NCBI GenBank assembly: GCA_963728825.1 | Contig: CAVSLA010000005.1 | Span: 310,001 to 374,000 of the forward strand | DNA length: 64,000 nt | Origin: CAVREM01 sp963728825 | GTDB taxonomy: Bacteria > Acidobacteriota > Vicinamibacteria > Vicinamibacterales > CAVVIG01 | Reading direction: 5' to 3' | Part shown: positions 35,865 through 43,858 of the stretch, in pieces | How the letters are laid out: every line of letters starts with the position of its first letter | How positions within the stretch are numbered: position 1 is the stretch's first letter | Made by a program: the position numbers and the translations under genes | The notes under the pieces: model-generated | The model's database searches: none | The model's input: the letters and a program-made list of their open reading frames with translations, nothing else | Told to the model about the DNA's origin: nothing

Positions 35865-35905
35865 AGATTTCAGGATTTTGGGATTTGAGGATTTGAGGAT
35901 TTGGG
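35865..35905. repeat. GGATTTGA repeat upstream of the DUF4159 gene
   Basis: Contains ATTTCAGGATTTTGGGATTT followed by GAGGATTTGAGGATTTGGGG. It is the second copy of the motif found at 3318-3367. One TTGAGG unit is positioned as a -35 box for the downstream gene. Confidence 0.8.
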
Positions 35906-35922
35906 GGAGTGGGGAGGATAAT
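35893..35922 (+). promoter_or_regulatory. Repeat-borne promoter of the DUF4159 gene
   Basis: TTGAGG (35893-35898), an 18-bp spacer and GATAAT (35917-35922) form a good sigma-70-type pair. The -10 box ends 6 nt before the GTG at 35929, so the mRNA would be leaderless or nearly so. The -35 box is a unit of the GGATTTGA repeat. Confidence 0.5.
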
Positions 35923-35928
35923 CCGCTC

Positions 35929-36753
35929 GTGGCAATCCGCGGGTGGCGGCAGGGGCTGCTGATGGCGGCGGTCGTCGGGACGACGGTGTTCGCACAGTCG
36001 AACCGGGACGGCTGGGGACGACAGGAGCGATCGTACGACGGCCGGTTCACGTTCGTCCGTCTTCGGTGGGACTCCGGCTACGGTGGCGGCCGCCGGGGCT
36101 TCGGGATGAGCGACGCCTGGAACCATGATTTCCCTCGCGCCGAGCAGAACCTGATGCTGCTACTGAACGACTTCACGTCGATCGACGTCAACCGCGAGGG
36201 CAGCCTGATTCTGACGCTGGATGACCCGCAGCTGTTCCGCTATCCGATCGTCTACATGTGGGAGCCCGGCTACTGGACGTTGAGCGACGACGAGGCGCTC
36301 CGATTCCGCGAGTACCTGCAGAAGGGCGGATTCGTGATTTTCGACGACTTCGAGTACGACCATCTCGACCATCTGGCGGCGCAGATGCGGCGCATCCTGC
36401 CCGACGGGCGCTTCGTGAAGCTCGACGAGTCGCACCGGGTGTTCGACTCGTTCTTCCGCATGAAGACGATCTATTTCCCGCACCCCACGGAGCGGATCCT
36501 GCCGACCTACTACGGCATTTACGAGGACAACGACCCCACCAAGCGGCTCGTCGCCATCGCCAACCACAACAACGATGTTGCCGAGTACCTGGGAGTTCGC
36601 GGGGCAGGGTTTCTTCCCGGTCGATCCGTCAGAGGAAGCCTACAAGCTCGGGATCAACTACATGATCTACGGACTGACACACTAAGGGGGCTCTTGTCGT
36701 TCGTCGTTCGCGGGCCCAGTCTCGTTCGACGTTCGAACGACGAACGTGCGTAA
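35929..36753 (+). CDS. DUF4159-family exported protein, frameshifted near the C-terminus
   Basis: Starts at a GTG with a signal peptide (IRGWRQGLLMAAVVGTTVFA), then a DUF4159 domain (NDFTSIDVNREGSLILTLDD, YPIVYMWEPGYW, KGGFVIFDDFEYDHLDHLAA). After VAEY at about 36588 the continuing frame becomes unlike the family. If one C of the CC at 36588-36589 is removed, the frame reads WEFAGQGFFPVDPSEEAYK then LGINYMIYGLTH and stops at 36685, the normal ending of this family. So this copy has a one-base insertion (mutation or sequence error). The uncorrected frame ends at 36753. Confidence 0.8.
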   Translation: MAIRGWRQGLLMAAVVGTTVFAQSNRDGWGRQERSYDGRFTFVRLRWDSGYGGGRRGFGMSDAWNHDFPRAEQNLMLLLNDFTSIDVNREGSLILTLDDPQLFRYPIVYMWEPGYWTLSDDEALRFREYLQKGGFVIFDDFEYDHLDHLAAQMRRILPDGRFVKLDESHRVFDSFFRMKTIYFPHPTERILPTYYGIYEDNDPTKRLVAIANHNNDVAEYLGVRGAGFLPGRSVRGSLQARDQLHDLRTDTLRGLLSFVVRGPSLVRRSNDERA

Positions 36754-36780
36754 GCCACGCGAACGACGAACGTCAGGAAC
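36686..36780. repeat. GTTCGTCG palindromic repeat
   Basis: Contains GTCGTTCGTCGTTCGCG, then CTCGTTCGACGTTCGAACG and ACGAACG, then GCGAACGACGAACG. Third copy of the family at 7243 and 29938. It follows the conserved stop of the DUF4159 gene. Confidence 0.7.
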
Positions 36781-36811
36781 CTGCATGCAGCGCGACCTAT
36801 CAAAGTGGAAG

Positions 36812-36891
36812 ACGCGTTCGGACCATTCACGCTGAAAACCGCCTCCGCAGGCCGGAAAAACGCGGTTTTTGCAGCGAATGGTCCAACGCGT
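36812..36891. repeat. 80-bp imperfect hairpin in a convergent intergenic region
   Basis: ACGCGTTCGGACCATTCACG and CTGAAAACCGC pair with GCGGTTTTTGCAGCGAATGG and TCCAACGCGT across a loop of about 18 nt, giving arms of roughly 30 bp with few mismatches. It lies between two genes that end towards each other, so a bidirectional terminator or a small transposon-derived palindrome is possible. No T-run follows. Confidence 0.65.
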
Positions 36892-36918
36892 TAGTTCCGA
36901 CGGGAGCAGGACCGCAGT

Positions 36919-36943
36919 GCGACGGCCCTGAAGGGTCGCTCTA
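36919..36943 (-). repeat. TAG-abutting hairpin at the thioesterase stop
   Basis: On the minus strand the stop TAG is followed by A and then GCGACCCT-TC-AGGGCCGTCGC, a hairpin with a two-base bulge. It is one of a set in which the TAG stop is joined to a G+C hairpin of differing stem sequence (37405, 47033, 47085). Confidence 0.6.
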
Positions 36944-37387
36944 CGTGCGAGGAAAATGTCCCGCGTGGTCGGTGATGATTCCCTGCGCTCCCCGTTCGAA
37001 GGCAGCGCGGACGTCGTCGGGAATCGGTTTCTTGGCCAGCGTGTGCGCGTCGACCATCACGTAGACCGTCTCGACGGTGCAGATGACGCGCTCGTCGCCG
37101 GCGATGCGGAACTCGGTCGTGAAGGTGAACGACGTCGTGCCGATCCGGGCGGCGTGCACGCTGATGGCGAGCACCTGATCGAACCGCGCCGGGGCGCGCC
37201 ACTCGCTGGTCTGCTTGACCAGCTGAAAGTCGAGCTCGCCGCTCAGGAGCTGGTCCTCGAAGCCGAGCGCCCGCAGGAACTCGTTGACCGCGACGTCGAC
37301 GTAATCGCCGTACCGCGAGTTGAACACCACCTTCTGCGCGTCGCACTCGCCGTAACGCACGCGCAGGTAGTAGGTGAACGGTCTCAT
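36941..37387 (-). CDS. YbgC/4HBT-type acyl-CoA thioesterase
   Basis: 148-residue hotdog-fold thioesterase. The N-terminal RVRYGECDAQKVVFNSRYGDYVD carries the catalytic aspartate region of the 4-hydroxybenzoyl-CoA thioesterase group (YxExDxxG-like), followed by the central helix and SFTFTTEFRIAGDERVI strands. Acts on acyl-CoA in the cytoplasm; the exact substrate is unknown. Confidence 0.85.
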   Translation of the reverse strand: MRPFTYYLRVRYGECDAQKVVFNSRYGDYVDVAVNEFLRALGFEDQLLSGELDFQLVKQTSEWRAPARFDQVLAISVHAARIGTTSFTFTTEFRIAGDERVICTVETVYVMVDAHTLAKKPIPDDVRAAFERGAQGIITDHAGHFPRT

Positions 37388-37404
37388 TGCGGTGTGACTC
37401 TCAT

Positions 37405-37428
37405 GGCGACCCTAAGAGGGTCGCCCTA
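37405..37428 (-). repeat. TAG-abutting hairpin at a YdeI-family stop
   Basis: On the minus strand TAG (37426-37428) is followed directly by GGCGACCCT-CTT-AGGGTCGCC, a perfect 9-bp stem with a 3-nt loop. It forms most of the short spacer to the thioesterase gene. Confidence 0.7.
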
Positions 37429-37989
37429 CATGAGCGGGATGCGCCGGCTGCGGGCGCATTCGGCGATCAGCCGATCGAGCCGTTTCTCGCGCGTCTCTTC
37501 CCTCTTGCCACTCATCACCATGAACGTCATGAGGCGGCGGTAGCCGGGCGGCTGCGCCTGGAAGAACGCCCAGGCGACCGCGTTCTGGCGGAAACGCTGC
37601 TCCCGGACCTCGTCGAAGGCCGCGTCGCGGCGCTCGAACGAGTACTTCCGCGCGCTGGATTCGTCGCGCTTCTCGAACTCGCGCTGGCCGGCGGTCTTCA
37701 TCCGCCCGGCCTTGATCAACGTCTTGGCGCGGCCGATATTGACCTGGCTCCAATAGCTTTTGCGGCGCCGCGGGGTGAATCGCTGTTCGTAGCTTTCGGC
37801 GTCGCGCGAGCGCCGGACGCCGTCGATCCAGCCGACGCACAGCGCCTCGTCGAGCGCCTCGTGGTAGGTGATGCTCGGCTTCCCCGTCGCCTTCTTGTAG
37901 AAGCCGATCAGCAGTTCGGTGGCGGTCTTGTGGTTGGCCGCCAACCAGCGCCGCAGCTCGGCCGGGGTCTTGAAAAACGTCGGCTTCAG
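37426..37989 (-). CDS. YdeI/OmpD-associated family protein, probable CTG start
   Basis: Family core ELLIGFYKKATGKPSITYHE, ALDEALCVGWIDGVRRS and RFTPRRRKSYWSQVN. The only accepted start codon in frame is TTG at 37944, but the 15 codons upstream read KPTFFKTPAELRRW, the normal family N-terminus, back to a CTG at 37989 that overlaps the flotillin TGA as CTGA. I therefore propose CTG as the start (187 residues). Its role is poorly known; E. coli YdeI is linked to antimicrobial-peptide resistance. Confidence 0.8.
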   Translation of the reverse strand: MKPTFFKTPAELRRWLAANHKTATELLIGFYKKATGKPSITYHEALDEALCVGWIDGVRRSRDAESYEQRFTPRRRKSYWSQVNIGRAKTLIKAGRMKTAGQREFEKRDESSARKYSFERRDAAFDEVREQRFRQNAVAWAFFQAQPPGYRRLMTFMVMSGKREETREKRLDRLIAECARSRRIPLM

Positions 37990-39521
37990 TGCTTGCCGGC
38001 CTTCTTCTCGGCTTCGATCGCCGCCGCTTCGGTCTTCGCTTCCATCAGGCGCTGGATATCGACACCGAACTGGTCCTTGAGCATCGCCAGCATCGCGGTC
38101 ATGCCGCCGCCCACCGTGCCCATGACCTTACCGACGCCGCCGGAGCCCCCGCCGTGGCCGTTGCCCATCTCGATGATGTTGATCTTGTCGATGCCGGCGA
38201 GCTGGGTGGCAAACGCTCTGGCGAGCTCGGGCATCTTCTCCACGACCATGTTCAGGACCGCTGCGTCGTTGAAGTTCTTCCAGGCTTCCGCCTTGCTGTG
38301 CAGCCCCTCCGCCTCGGCCAGCAGCTTCTTCTTGATTACTTCGGCTTCCGCCTCGCCGATCGCCAGCACCTTGGCCGCCTCGGCACGGCCGATCCGCTCG
38401 ATTTTCGCCGCTTCGCCGGCGCCTTCGAACTCGAGCTCTTTCTGCGTGGCCTCGGCGCGGATGACCGTCGACTGTTTCTCGCCCTCCGCGATGAGAATCG
38501 CCGCCTGCCGCTGCGCCTCGGCCGGCTTGACGACCGTCGCCTGCAGCTCCTGCTCGCGGCGCGCCGCCTCCTGGGCCTGGACCAGCACTTCCTGCTGCTT
38601 GCGGACCTGGTCGATCCGCGTCTCCTGCTCGGTGACCTTCTGCCGGGCGATGGCCGTCGCGAGCGGCCCGGACTGCCCGGCCTCGGCCTGCTTCGCCTGA
38701 ACGGCCGCGTCGAACTCCGCCTGCCTCGACTCTTTGTCGCGCAGCGACTGCGCAATCGCCACGTCCGCCTCGTAGCGCTTGGTCTTGCCTTCCTGATCGG
38801 CCATCGCCGACTTAATCATCGCGTCGCGCGTCGCCTGGGCTTCGCCGATGACGGCATCACGCTTGACCTCGGCGGTCCGCTTCTTGCCCAGCGCGTCGAG
38901 ATACCCCTGCTCGTCGCTGATCTGCTGGATGGTCAGAATGTCGATGTTGACGCCCATCTTCTTCAGATCGAGCGCCGCCTCGTCGGTCATCTTCTGGGCG
39001 AACGCCTGCCGATCGGCGTTGATCTCCTCGACGGTCAGCGTGCCGAGAATCGCCCGCAGGTGCCCTTCCAGGGTCTGGAAGATGACGCCCTTGATCTGCT
39101 CGGCGGACATGCCCAGGAAACGCTCCGACGCGCCGCGCAGCGACATGTCGTCGCTCGCGATCTTCACGTTCGCGACCGCCTCGACCGTGACCGCCACCCC
39201 TTCCTTCGTGTACGCCCGCTGGATGCGCAGCGGGATGGACATCAGGTTGAGCGAAAGGTACGCGACCTGCTCGAGCAGCGGTACCCGCAGCGCGGCGCCG
39301 CCGCGCACGACGCGGAACCCGACCGTCGAGCGATTCCCTTTCTCGTCGGTGAAGGTGTGCTTGCGGCCGTAGAAGATCGCGACCGTCGACGGCGGGACCT
39401 TGATGTAGTTGCGCGCGAAGAGCGCCATGGCGGCGAAGACGCCGAGCAGTCCCACCATGATCGCGAGCGCGACGAGCACGGCCGGCAACTCGATCCCGAA
39501 GAAATCCAATACACCACTCAT
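37986..39521 (-). CDS. Flotillin-like (SPFH/band-7) protein
   Basis: 511 residues. One membrane helix (about 12-36), an SPFH domain (about 40-220, including VPPSTVAIFYGRKH and RFLGMSAEQIKGVIFQTLEG), then a long Ala/Glu/Gln/Lys-rich coiled coil (about 220-420) and a Gly-rich C-terminal part. This is the YqiK/FloT type that organises membrane microdomains. It overlaps the NfeD-like gene upstream by ATGA, the usual partnership. Confidence 0.9.
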   Translation of the reverse strand: MSGVLDFFGIELPAVLVALAIMVGLLGVFAAMALFARNYIKVPPSTVAIFYGRKHTFTDEKGNRSTVGFRVVRGGAALRVPLLEQVAYLSLNLMSIPLRIQRAYTKEGVAVTVEAVANVKIASDDMSLRGASERFLGMSAEQIKGVIFQTLEGHLRAILGTLTVEEINADRQAFAQKMTDEAALDLKKMGVNIDILTIQQISDEQGYLDALGKKRTAEVKRDAVIGEAQATRDAMIKSAMADQEGKTKRYEADVAIAQSLRDKESRQAEFDAAVQAKQAEAGQSGPLATAIARQKVTEQETRIDQVRKQQEVLVQAQEAARREQELQATVVKPAEAQRQAAILIAEGEKQSTVIRAEATQKELEFEGAGEAAKIERIGRAEAAKVLAIGEAEAEVIKKKLLAEAEGLHSKAEAWKNFNDAAVLNMVVEKMPELARAFATQLAGIDKINIIEMGNGHGGGSGGVGKVMGTVGGGMTAMLAMLKDQFGVDIQRLMEAKTEAAAIEAEKKAGKH

Positions 39522-40069
39522 GGAGACCCTCCCGAAGCCGGAGTGACGACGACTGAGTCGCCGCCAAGCGCCGTGATGACGACCTGCGTGCCGCGCGTCA
39601 CCGCGCGCCCGTCCTTCGACCGCGCCACGTGCTCGGTTCGCTCGCCGGCCACGCTCAGTGAGATTTGGCCGACGCCATCGGCTGGAATTGCGACAGTCAC
39701 TTCGCCCGAGCGTCCGACGAGGCGCGACATCTGCAGCTCGCTGGACGCCTGCTGCGAATACAGAATCTTCGCGAACTGGTAGACGAGGCCCGCCATCACC
39801 GCGCCGGTGGCAATGCCAACGCCGGACGACGCGGGATGCGACAAGTTGTAGTACCTCGCCACGACCCCGCCGACGCCGAACGCCGTGACGAACGCGGCCA
39901 TGATCCGCGAGCTGAAGACGCTGGGACCGCCGCCGAAGTCGCCGTCGCCATGCTCGATGCCGCCGTCATGCCCGCCAAGATCGTGGTCATGGCCGAACAG
40001 CTCGCCGACGAACAGCATGACGAGCAGAAACACGAAGCCCACGAAGGCAATCGTCGCGTAGATGAGCAT
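39518..40069 (-). CDS. NfeD-like membrane protein
   Basis: 183 residues: a membrane helix (about 3-24), a His/Asp/Gly-rich loop (FGHDHDLGGHDGGIEHGDGD), further helices around 55-75 and 80-105, and a C-terminal OB-fold (VGRSGEVTVAIPADGVGQIS and so on). OB-fold NfeD proteins pair with flotillins, and this one overlaps the flotillin gene by 4 nt. The loop could bind divalent metal. Confidence 0.82.
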   Translation of the reverse strand: MLIYATIAFVGFVFLLVMLFVGELFGHDHDLGGHDGGIEHGDGDFGGGPSVFSSRIMAAFVTAFGVGGVVARYYNLSHPASSGVGIATGAVMAGLVYQFAKILYSQQASSELQMSRLVGRSGEVTVAIPADGVGQISLSVAGERTEHVARSKDGRAVTRGTQVVITALGGDSVVVTPASGGSP

Positions 40070-40161
40070 GAGCCGGTGATGAATTTGACCACAAAGGGCG
40101 GCGGCGACACAAAGGAAAACCCGCCAACCTTTCCCGGACGGAACTCGTCTATCAATGCGTC

Positions 40162-42657
40162 ATGTCCAACCTGAAGCTCGCCTGCCGGATGCTCGTCAAG
40201 ACGCCATTCGTCACCATCGTCGCCGTCCTGTCGCTGGCGCTCGGGATCGGGGCAAATACCGCGATTTTCTCGGTCTTCGATCAGCTGCTCAGGCGCCCGC
40301 TGCCGGTTGAGGATCCCGAACGGCTCGTCAACCTGCAGGCCCCCGGGCCCAAGCCAGGCGCCACGTCCTGCAACAGCGCGGGGCCGTGCGAAGCGGTCTT
40401 CAGCTACCCGATGTTCCGGGACCTCGAGAAGGCGCAGACCCCTTTCACGACGCTCGCCGCCCACCGGCTCTTCGGCGCCAACCTTGCGGCGAACGGACAG
40501 ACCTTTACCGGCGACGGCGTTGCCGTCTCGGGCAGCTACTTCGAAGCGCTCGGCCTCCAGCCCGCGCTCGGTCGGTTCATCGGTCCCGACGACGATCGCG
40601 TGGAAGGGGAAGGCCGCGTGGCGGTGCTGAGCCACGCCTTCTGGCAGAACCGGTTCGCCAGCAGCCCGGACGTGTTCAGCACACCGCTCGTCGTCAACGG
40701 CCAGGCGATGACGATCGTCGGGGTGGCGCCGCGCGGCTTCAGCGGCACGACGATCGAGGAACGGCCGCTGGTGTTCGTCCCGATTTCGATGCGTGCGCTC
40801 ATGCAGCCGGGCGTCCCTCCCTCATCCGACCGGCAAAGCTATTGGGCCTACCTGTTCGCGCGCCTCAAGCCGGGCGTGACGGTCGCACAAGCGTCCGCTG
40901 CGCTGGCGCCGCTCTACACGGGCATCGTCAACCAGGTCGAGGTGCCGCTGCAGAAGAACATGAGCGAGCAGACCATGGCGCGCTTCAAGACCAAGCCGGT
41001 GATCGTCGAGCCCGGCGCGCACGGGCAGAGCGGCCTCGCCAGCGAAGCGACGACGCCGATCGCGCTGCTGTTCGGCGTCACCGGCATCGTGCTGCTCATC
41101 GCCTGCGCCAACATCGCCAACTTGCTGCTGGCGCGGTCGGCGTCCCGCGCCGGCGAGATGGCGGTGCGCCTCTCGCTCGGCGCGACCCGGCGGCAGCTGA
41201 TCGTCCAGCTCCTCACCGAGTCGTGGCTGCTCGCGGCGTGCGGCGGCGCCGCGGCGCTTTTCGTGGCGATCGCGACGTTGAGAATCATCACGTGGCTCCT
41301 GCCGGCTGAGGGGGCGGCGATGATCGAAGTCCGGCTGGCTGCACCGGCGCTGCTGTTTTCGGCGGTGGTGACGCTCGGCACCGGGTTCCTGTTCGGGCTC
41401 TTTCCGTCCCTCCACAGCACGCGCCCCGATCTGATTGCGAGTTTGAAGAACCAGGCCGGACAGCCGTCGGGCGCGAAGGCCGCGGCGCGGTTCCGCGTCT
41501 CGCTGGCGACCGCGCAAATCGCGCTGGCGATGATGTTGCTCGTGTCGGCAGGCCTCTTTACCAGAAGTCTGGTCAACGTGGCGCGCATCTCGCTCGGTCT
41601 GAATCCGGAGCAGGTCGTCACGTTTGCGGTGGCGCCGCAATTGAACGGCTACCAGCCGGAGCAAATCCGCCAGCTCGCGGTACGGATCAGCGAGGAGCTG
41701 GCGGCGCTGCCCGGCGCGGAGGCGGTCACCGGTGGGCTCGTGCCGCTGCTGTCCGGCAGCAACTGGGGCAACAGCGTCTCGGTGGAAGGATTCGAGGCCG
41801 GTCCCGACACCGACACCAACTCCCGCTACAACGAGGTCCTGCCCGGCTACTTTTCGACGCTCGGCATTCCGCTCCTCGCCGGCCGTGAAATTTCGGCCGC
41901 CGACGGGTTCGGGGCGCCGAAGGTCGCCCTGGTGAACGAGTCGTTCGCCAGGAAGTTCAATCTCGGCACCAATCCAGTCGACCGCATGATGGCGACCGGC
42001 CGCAGCAGCAACCTCGACGTCCGGATTGTGGGGCTGGTGAAAGACGCGAAGTACAGCGACGTCAAGGTCGACGTGCCGCCTCTCTACTTCCGGCCGATGC
42101 TGCAGAACGAGCGCATCGGGTCGCTCACCTTCTACATCCGCACCGCGGTCGAACCCGAAGCGTTCCTCGCGAACATTCCCAGGACCATCGCGCGTGTCGA
42201 TCCCAATCTGCCGGTCGACGAACTGCGGACGCTGCCGCAGCAGATTCGCGAGAACGTGTTCCTCGATCGCTTCATCAGCATCATGTCGGCGTCGTTCGCC
42301 ATCCTCGCGACGATTCTCGCGGCGATCGGCCTCTACGGTGTGCTGGCCTACACCGTCGTGCAACGGACGCGTGAGATCGGGCTTCGGATGGCGCTCGGCG
42401 CCGCGCCGTCGCGCGTCCGGGCGATGGTGCTCGGGCAGGTCAGTCGGATGACGATCGTCGGCGGCGTGGTGGGCCTGACCGCAGCGTGGGGGCTCGCCCG
42501 GCTCGCGCAGTCATTGCTCTACCAGATGAGCGGTTCGGATCCGATCGTGCTGCTCGGGGCGGCCGGCACGTTGGCGCTGGTCGCGCTCGCCGCCGGTTTC
42601 GTTCCCGCGCTCAGGGCATCGAGGGTCGAGCCGATGCGCGCGCTCAGATACGAGTAA
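40162..42657 (+). CDS. ADOP-type ABC transporter permease (MacB-like, duplicated)
   Basis: 831 residues with two tandem copies of the MacB periplasmic domain plus FtsX permease. N-terminal helix 20-45, first periplasmic domain to about 280, FtsX helices around 295-420 (LLFGVTGIVLLIACANIANL), second copy from about 450 with FtsX at 705-831 (GLYGVLAYTVVQRTREIGLR). No ATPase gene is adjacent, as expected for the Acidobacterial duplicated orphan permease family. A TATCAA box ends 6 nt before the ATG. Confidence 0.9.
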   Translation: MSNLKLACRMLVKTPFVTIVAVLSLALGIGANTAIFSVFDQLLRRPLPVEDPERLVNLQAPGPKPGATSCNSAGPCEAVFSYPMFRDLEKAQTPFTTLAAHRLFGANLAANGQTFTGDGVAVSGSYFEALGLQPALGRFIGPDDDRVEGEGRVAVLSHAFWQNRFASSPDVFSTPLVVNGQAMTIVGVAPRGFSGTTIEERPLVFVPISMRALMQPGVPPSSDRQSYWAYLFARLKPGVTVAQASAALAPLYTGIVNQVEVPLQKNMSEQTMARFKTKPVIVEPGAHGQSGLASEATTPIALLFGVTGIVLLIACANIANLLLARSASRAGEMAVRLSLGATRRQLIVQLLTESWLLAACGGAAALFVAIATLRIITWLLPAEGAAMIEVRLAAPALLFSAVVTLGTGFLFGLFPSLHSTRPDLIASLKNQAGQPSGAKAAARFRVSLATAQIALAMMLLVSAGLFTRSLVNVARISLGLNPEQVVTFAVAPQLNGYQPEQIRQLAVRISEELAALPGAEAVTGGLVPLLSGSNWGNSVSVEGFEAGPDTDTNSRYNEVLPGYFSTLGIPLLAGREISAADGFGAPKVALVNESFARKFNLGTNPVDRMMATGRSSNLDVRIVGLVKDAKYSDVKVDVPPLYFRPMLQNERIGSLTFYIRTAVEPEAFLANIPRTIARVDPNLPVDELRTLPQQIRENVFLDRFISIMSASFAILATILAAIGLYGVLAYTVVQRTREIGLRMALGAAPSRVRAMVLGQVSRMTIVGGVVGLTAAWGLARLAQSLLYQMSGSDPIVLLGAAGTLALVALAAGFVPALRASRVEPMRALRYE

Positions 42658-42720
42658 ATTGGGTAATCGGGTAAATCGGGTAATCGGATAATCGGGTGAT
42701 TGGGTAAGCGGGTAATTCAG
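42658..42720. repeat. GGGTAATC simple repeat, left copy
   Basis: Tandem of 8-9-nt units such as TTGGGTAATC, GGGTAAATC, GGGTAATC, GGATAATC, GGGTGATT and GGGTAAGC. The reverse complement occurs at 43806-43852, so two oppositely oriented copies flank a 1.1-kb segment. Confidence 0.85.
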
Positions 42721-42738
42721 CAGTCGGCCGAGTAGGCG

Positions 42739-42997
42739 CTACCCGCGGTGCTGATTCGCGCGTGCGGTGCCGTACCTCGCTGAGAAGATTGCGACGAGCT
42801 CGCGTGCTTCCTTCACCAGCCCGATAATTGAAGGCGACCGACGTCGACGACTTCGCAAGCTGTCGACGTACGGTTGGACCTGGCTCTTCGCGGTTCAGGG
42901 ACTTGATTAGCTTGCACACGGCCAACGCGAACCTCATCGACCGTGCCTTCAGCTGCTCTGCGGCTTCGCCCACGATCGAGCGGTCATGCAGAATCAA
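42739..42997 (-). pseudogene. Four-helix-bundle (23S rRNA IVS-type) protein, internally deleted
   Basis: The N-terminal half (ARSMRFALAVCKLIKSLNRE, then RRQLAKSSTSVAFNYR) matches the TIGR02436-type four-helix-bundle family. After NYR the family's middle helices are missing; a shifted frame then gives GLVKEARELVAIFSARYGTA, the normal C-terminal helix, ending at TAG 42739-42741. So about 30 residues have been lost with a frame change. A longer readable frame runs to 42644 but is not family-like after the junction. Confidence 0.7.
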
Positions 42998-43159
42998 AAC
43001 CGCGTCTCAATCCTTTTTGCACAGAATCCGCGAGAAGGAGCGACCCAGATGCTCAAAACCGGCGCGGGACAGAGCCTAGGGAAGGCCGACTCGAACAAGA
43101 AGTGGTCTAACCTGTCAGGGCGGAAGGCTCCGCGAGGCCGTTCTAGATTGGAGGGCGTG

Positions 43160-43567
43160 ATGACGCAGAGAGTCGCAGTTGGCCTGACACTTGTGAATCT
43201 TCTGCTGTTCGTGGTGTTGCTGGCCCAGATACGGCCGGTGGACGCGCAGAGCGCACCCGGCCTGCTACGTGGCACTGGATTGGAAATCGTCGATGGACAG
43301 GGTCGCCCCAGAGCCACCATTTCGATTCTCGCTGGCAACCCTGCTGTCGCAGCCACCGACGGAGGGGCACTTCCCGAGACGGTGGTCTTCCGATTGATCG
43401 ACCCGAAGTATGGACCTGTCGTGAAACTTAGCGGGTCTGAACGAAGCGCCGGACTGGGTCTTGGCGGCGACTCCCAAGCAAAGTACACGCTCCTGGAGTC
43501 ACAACCGACCGGCAGCTTTTTGAAGCTCACCGACGCGACTGGCAGAGAACAAATAATCAAGCCGTAG
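43160..43567 (+). CDS. Hypothetical exported or membrane-anchored protein
   Basis: 135 residues. An N-terminal hydrophobic segment (VGLTLVNLLLFVVLLAQI, residues about 6-24) ends in VDAQS, compatible with a signal peptide. The rest is a small beta-rich domain (GTGLEIVDGQGRPRATISIL, RLIDPKYGPVVKLSGS, LTDATGREQIIKP). No family is recognised, though similar repeats of this type occur as hypothetical proteins in Acidobacteriota. GGAGG lies 6 nt before the ATG. G+C appears lower than in the neighbours. Confidence 0.65.
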   Translation: MTQRVAVGLTLVNLLLFVVLLAQIRPVDAQSAPGLLRGTGLEIVDGQGRPRATISILAGNPAVAATDGGALPETVVFRLIDPKYGPVVKLSGSERSAGLGLGGDSQAKYTLLESQPTGSFLKLTDATGREQIIKP

Positions 43568-43593
43568 GGCCGTGCTGGGTTTGCGCGACGAGG

Positions 43594-43803
43594 CTACTTC
43601 GCCGGAACGGTCATCTGCACGGTGCCGTAGAACGTGTACTGCATCGACTCACCGTTGTGTTCTCTCTGATCCGCCGTCACTCGAAACGTGCGGGTTGATA
43701 CTGGCCGTAGGCCAGGGCACTCGCGCTCAACACAACGCCAACGAGCACCGCCACGACCCATCCATTCAGTCTCCTTTCCGTTTCGGCTTTTCTTCTTCGC
43801 CAT
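43594..43803 (-). pseudogene. Possible frameshifted remnant of a small exported protein
   Basis: A 69-codon frame ends in FRVTADQREHNGESMQYTF then YGTVQMTVPAK. In a second frame its middle encodes a good signal peptide (NGWVVAVLVGVVLSASALAY, then GQYQPARFE and a stop). The two parts look like one short secreted protein split by a frame change. Weak support; it may be non-coding. Confidence 0.3.
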
Positions 43804-43805
43804 CG

Positions 43806-43852
43806 CCCAATTACCCGATTACCCCATTACCCAATTACCAGATTTCACCGAT
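43806..43852. repeat. GGGTAATC simple repeat, right (inverted) copy
   Basis: Reads CCAATTACCCGATTACCCC then ATTACCCAATTACC on the plus strand, the reverse complement of the array at 42658-42720. Confidence 0.8.
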
Positions 43853-43858
43853 CTTCCG

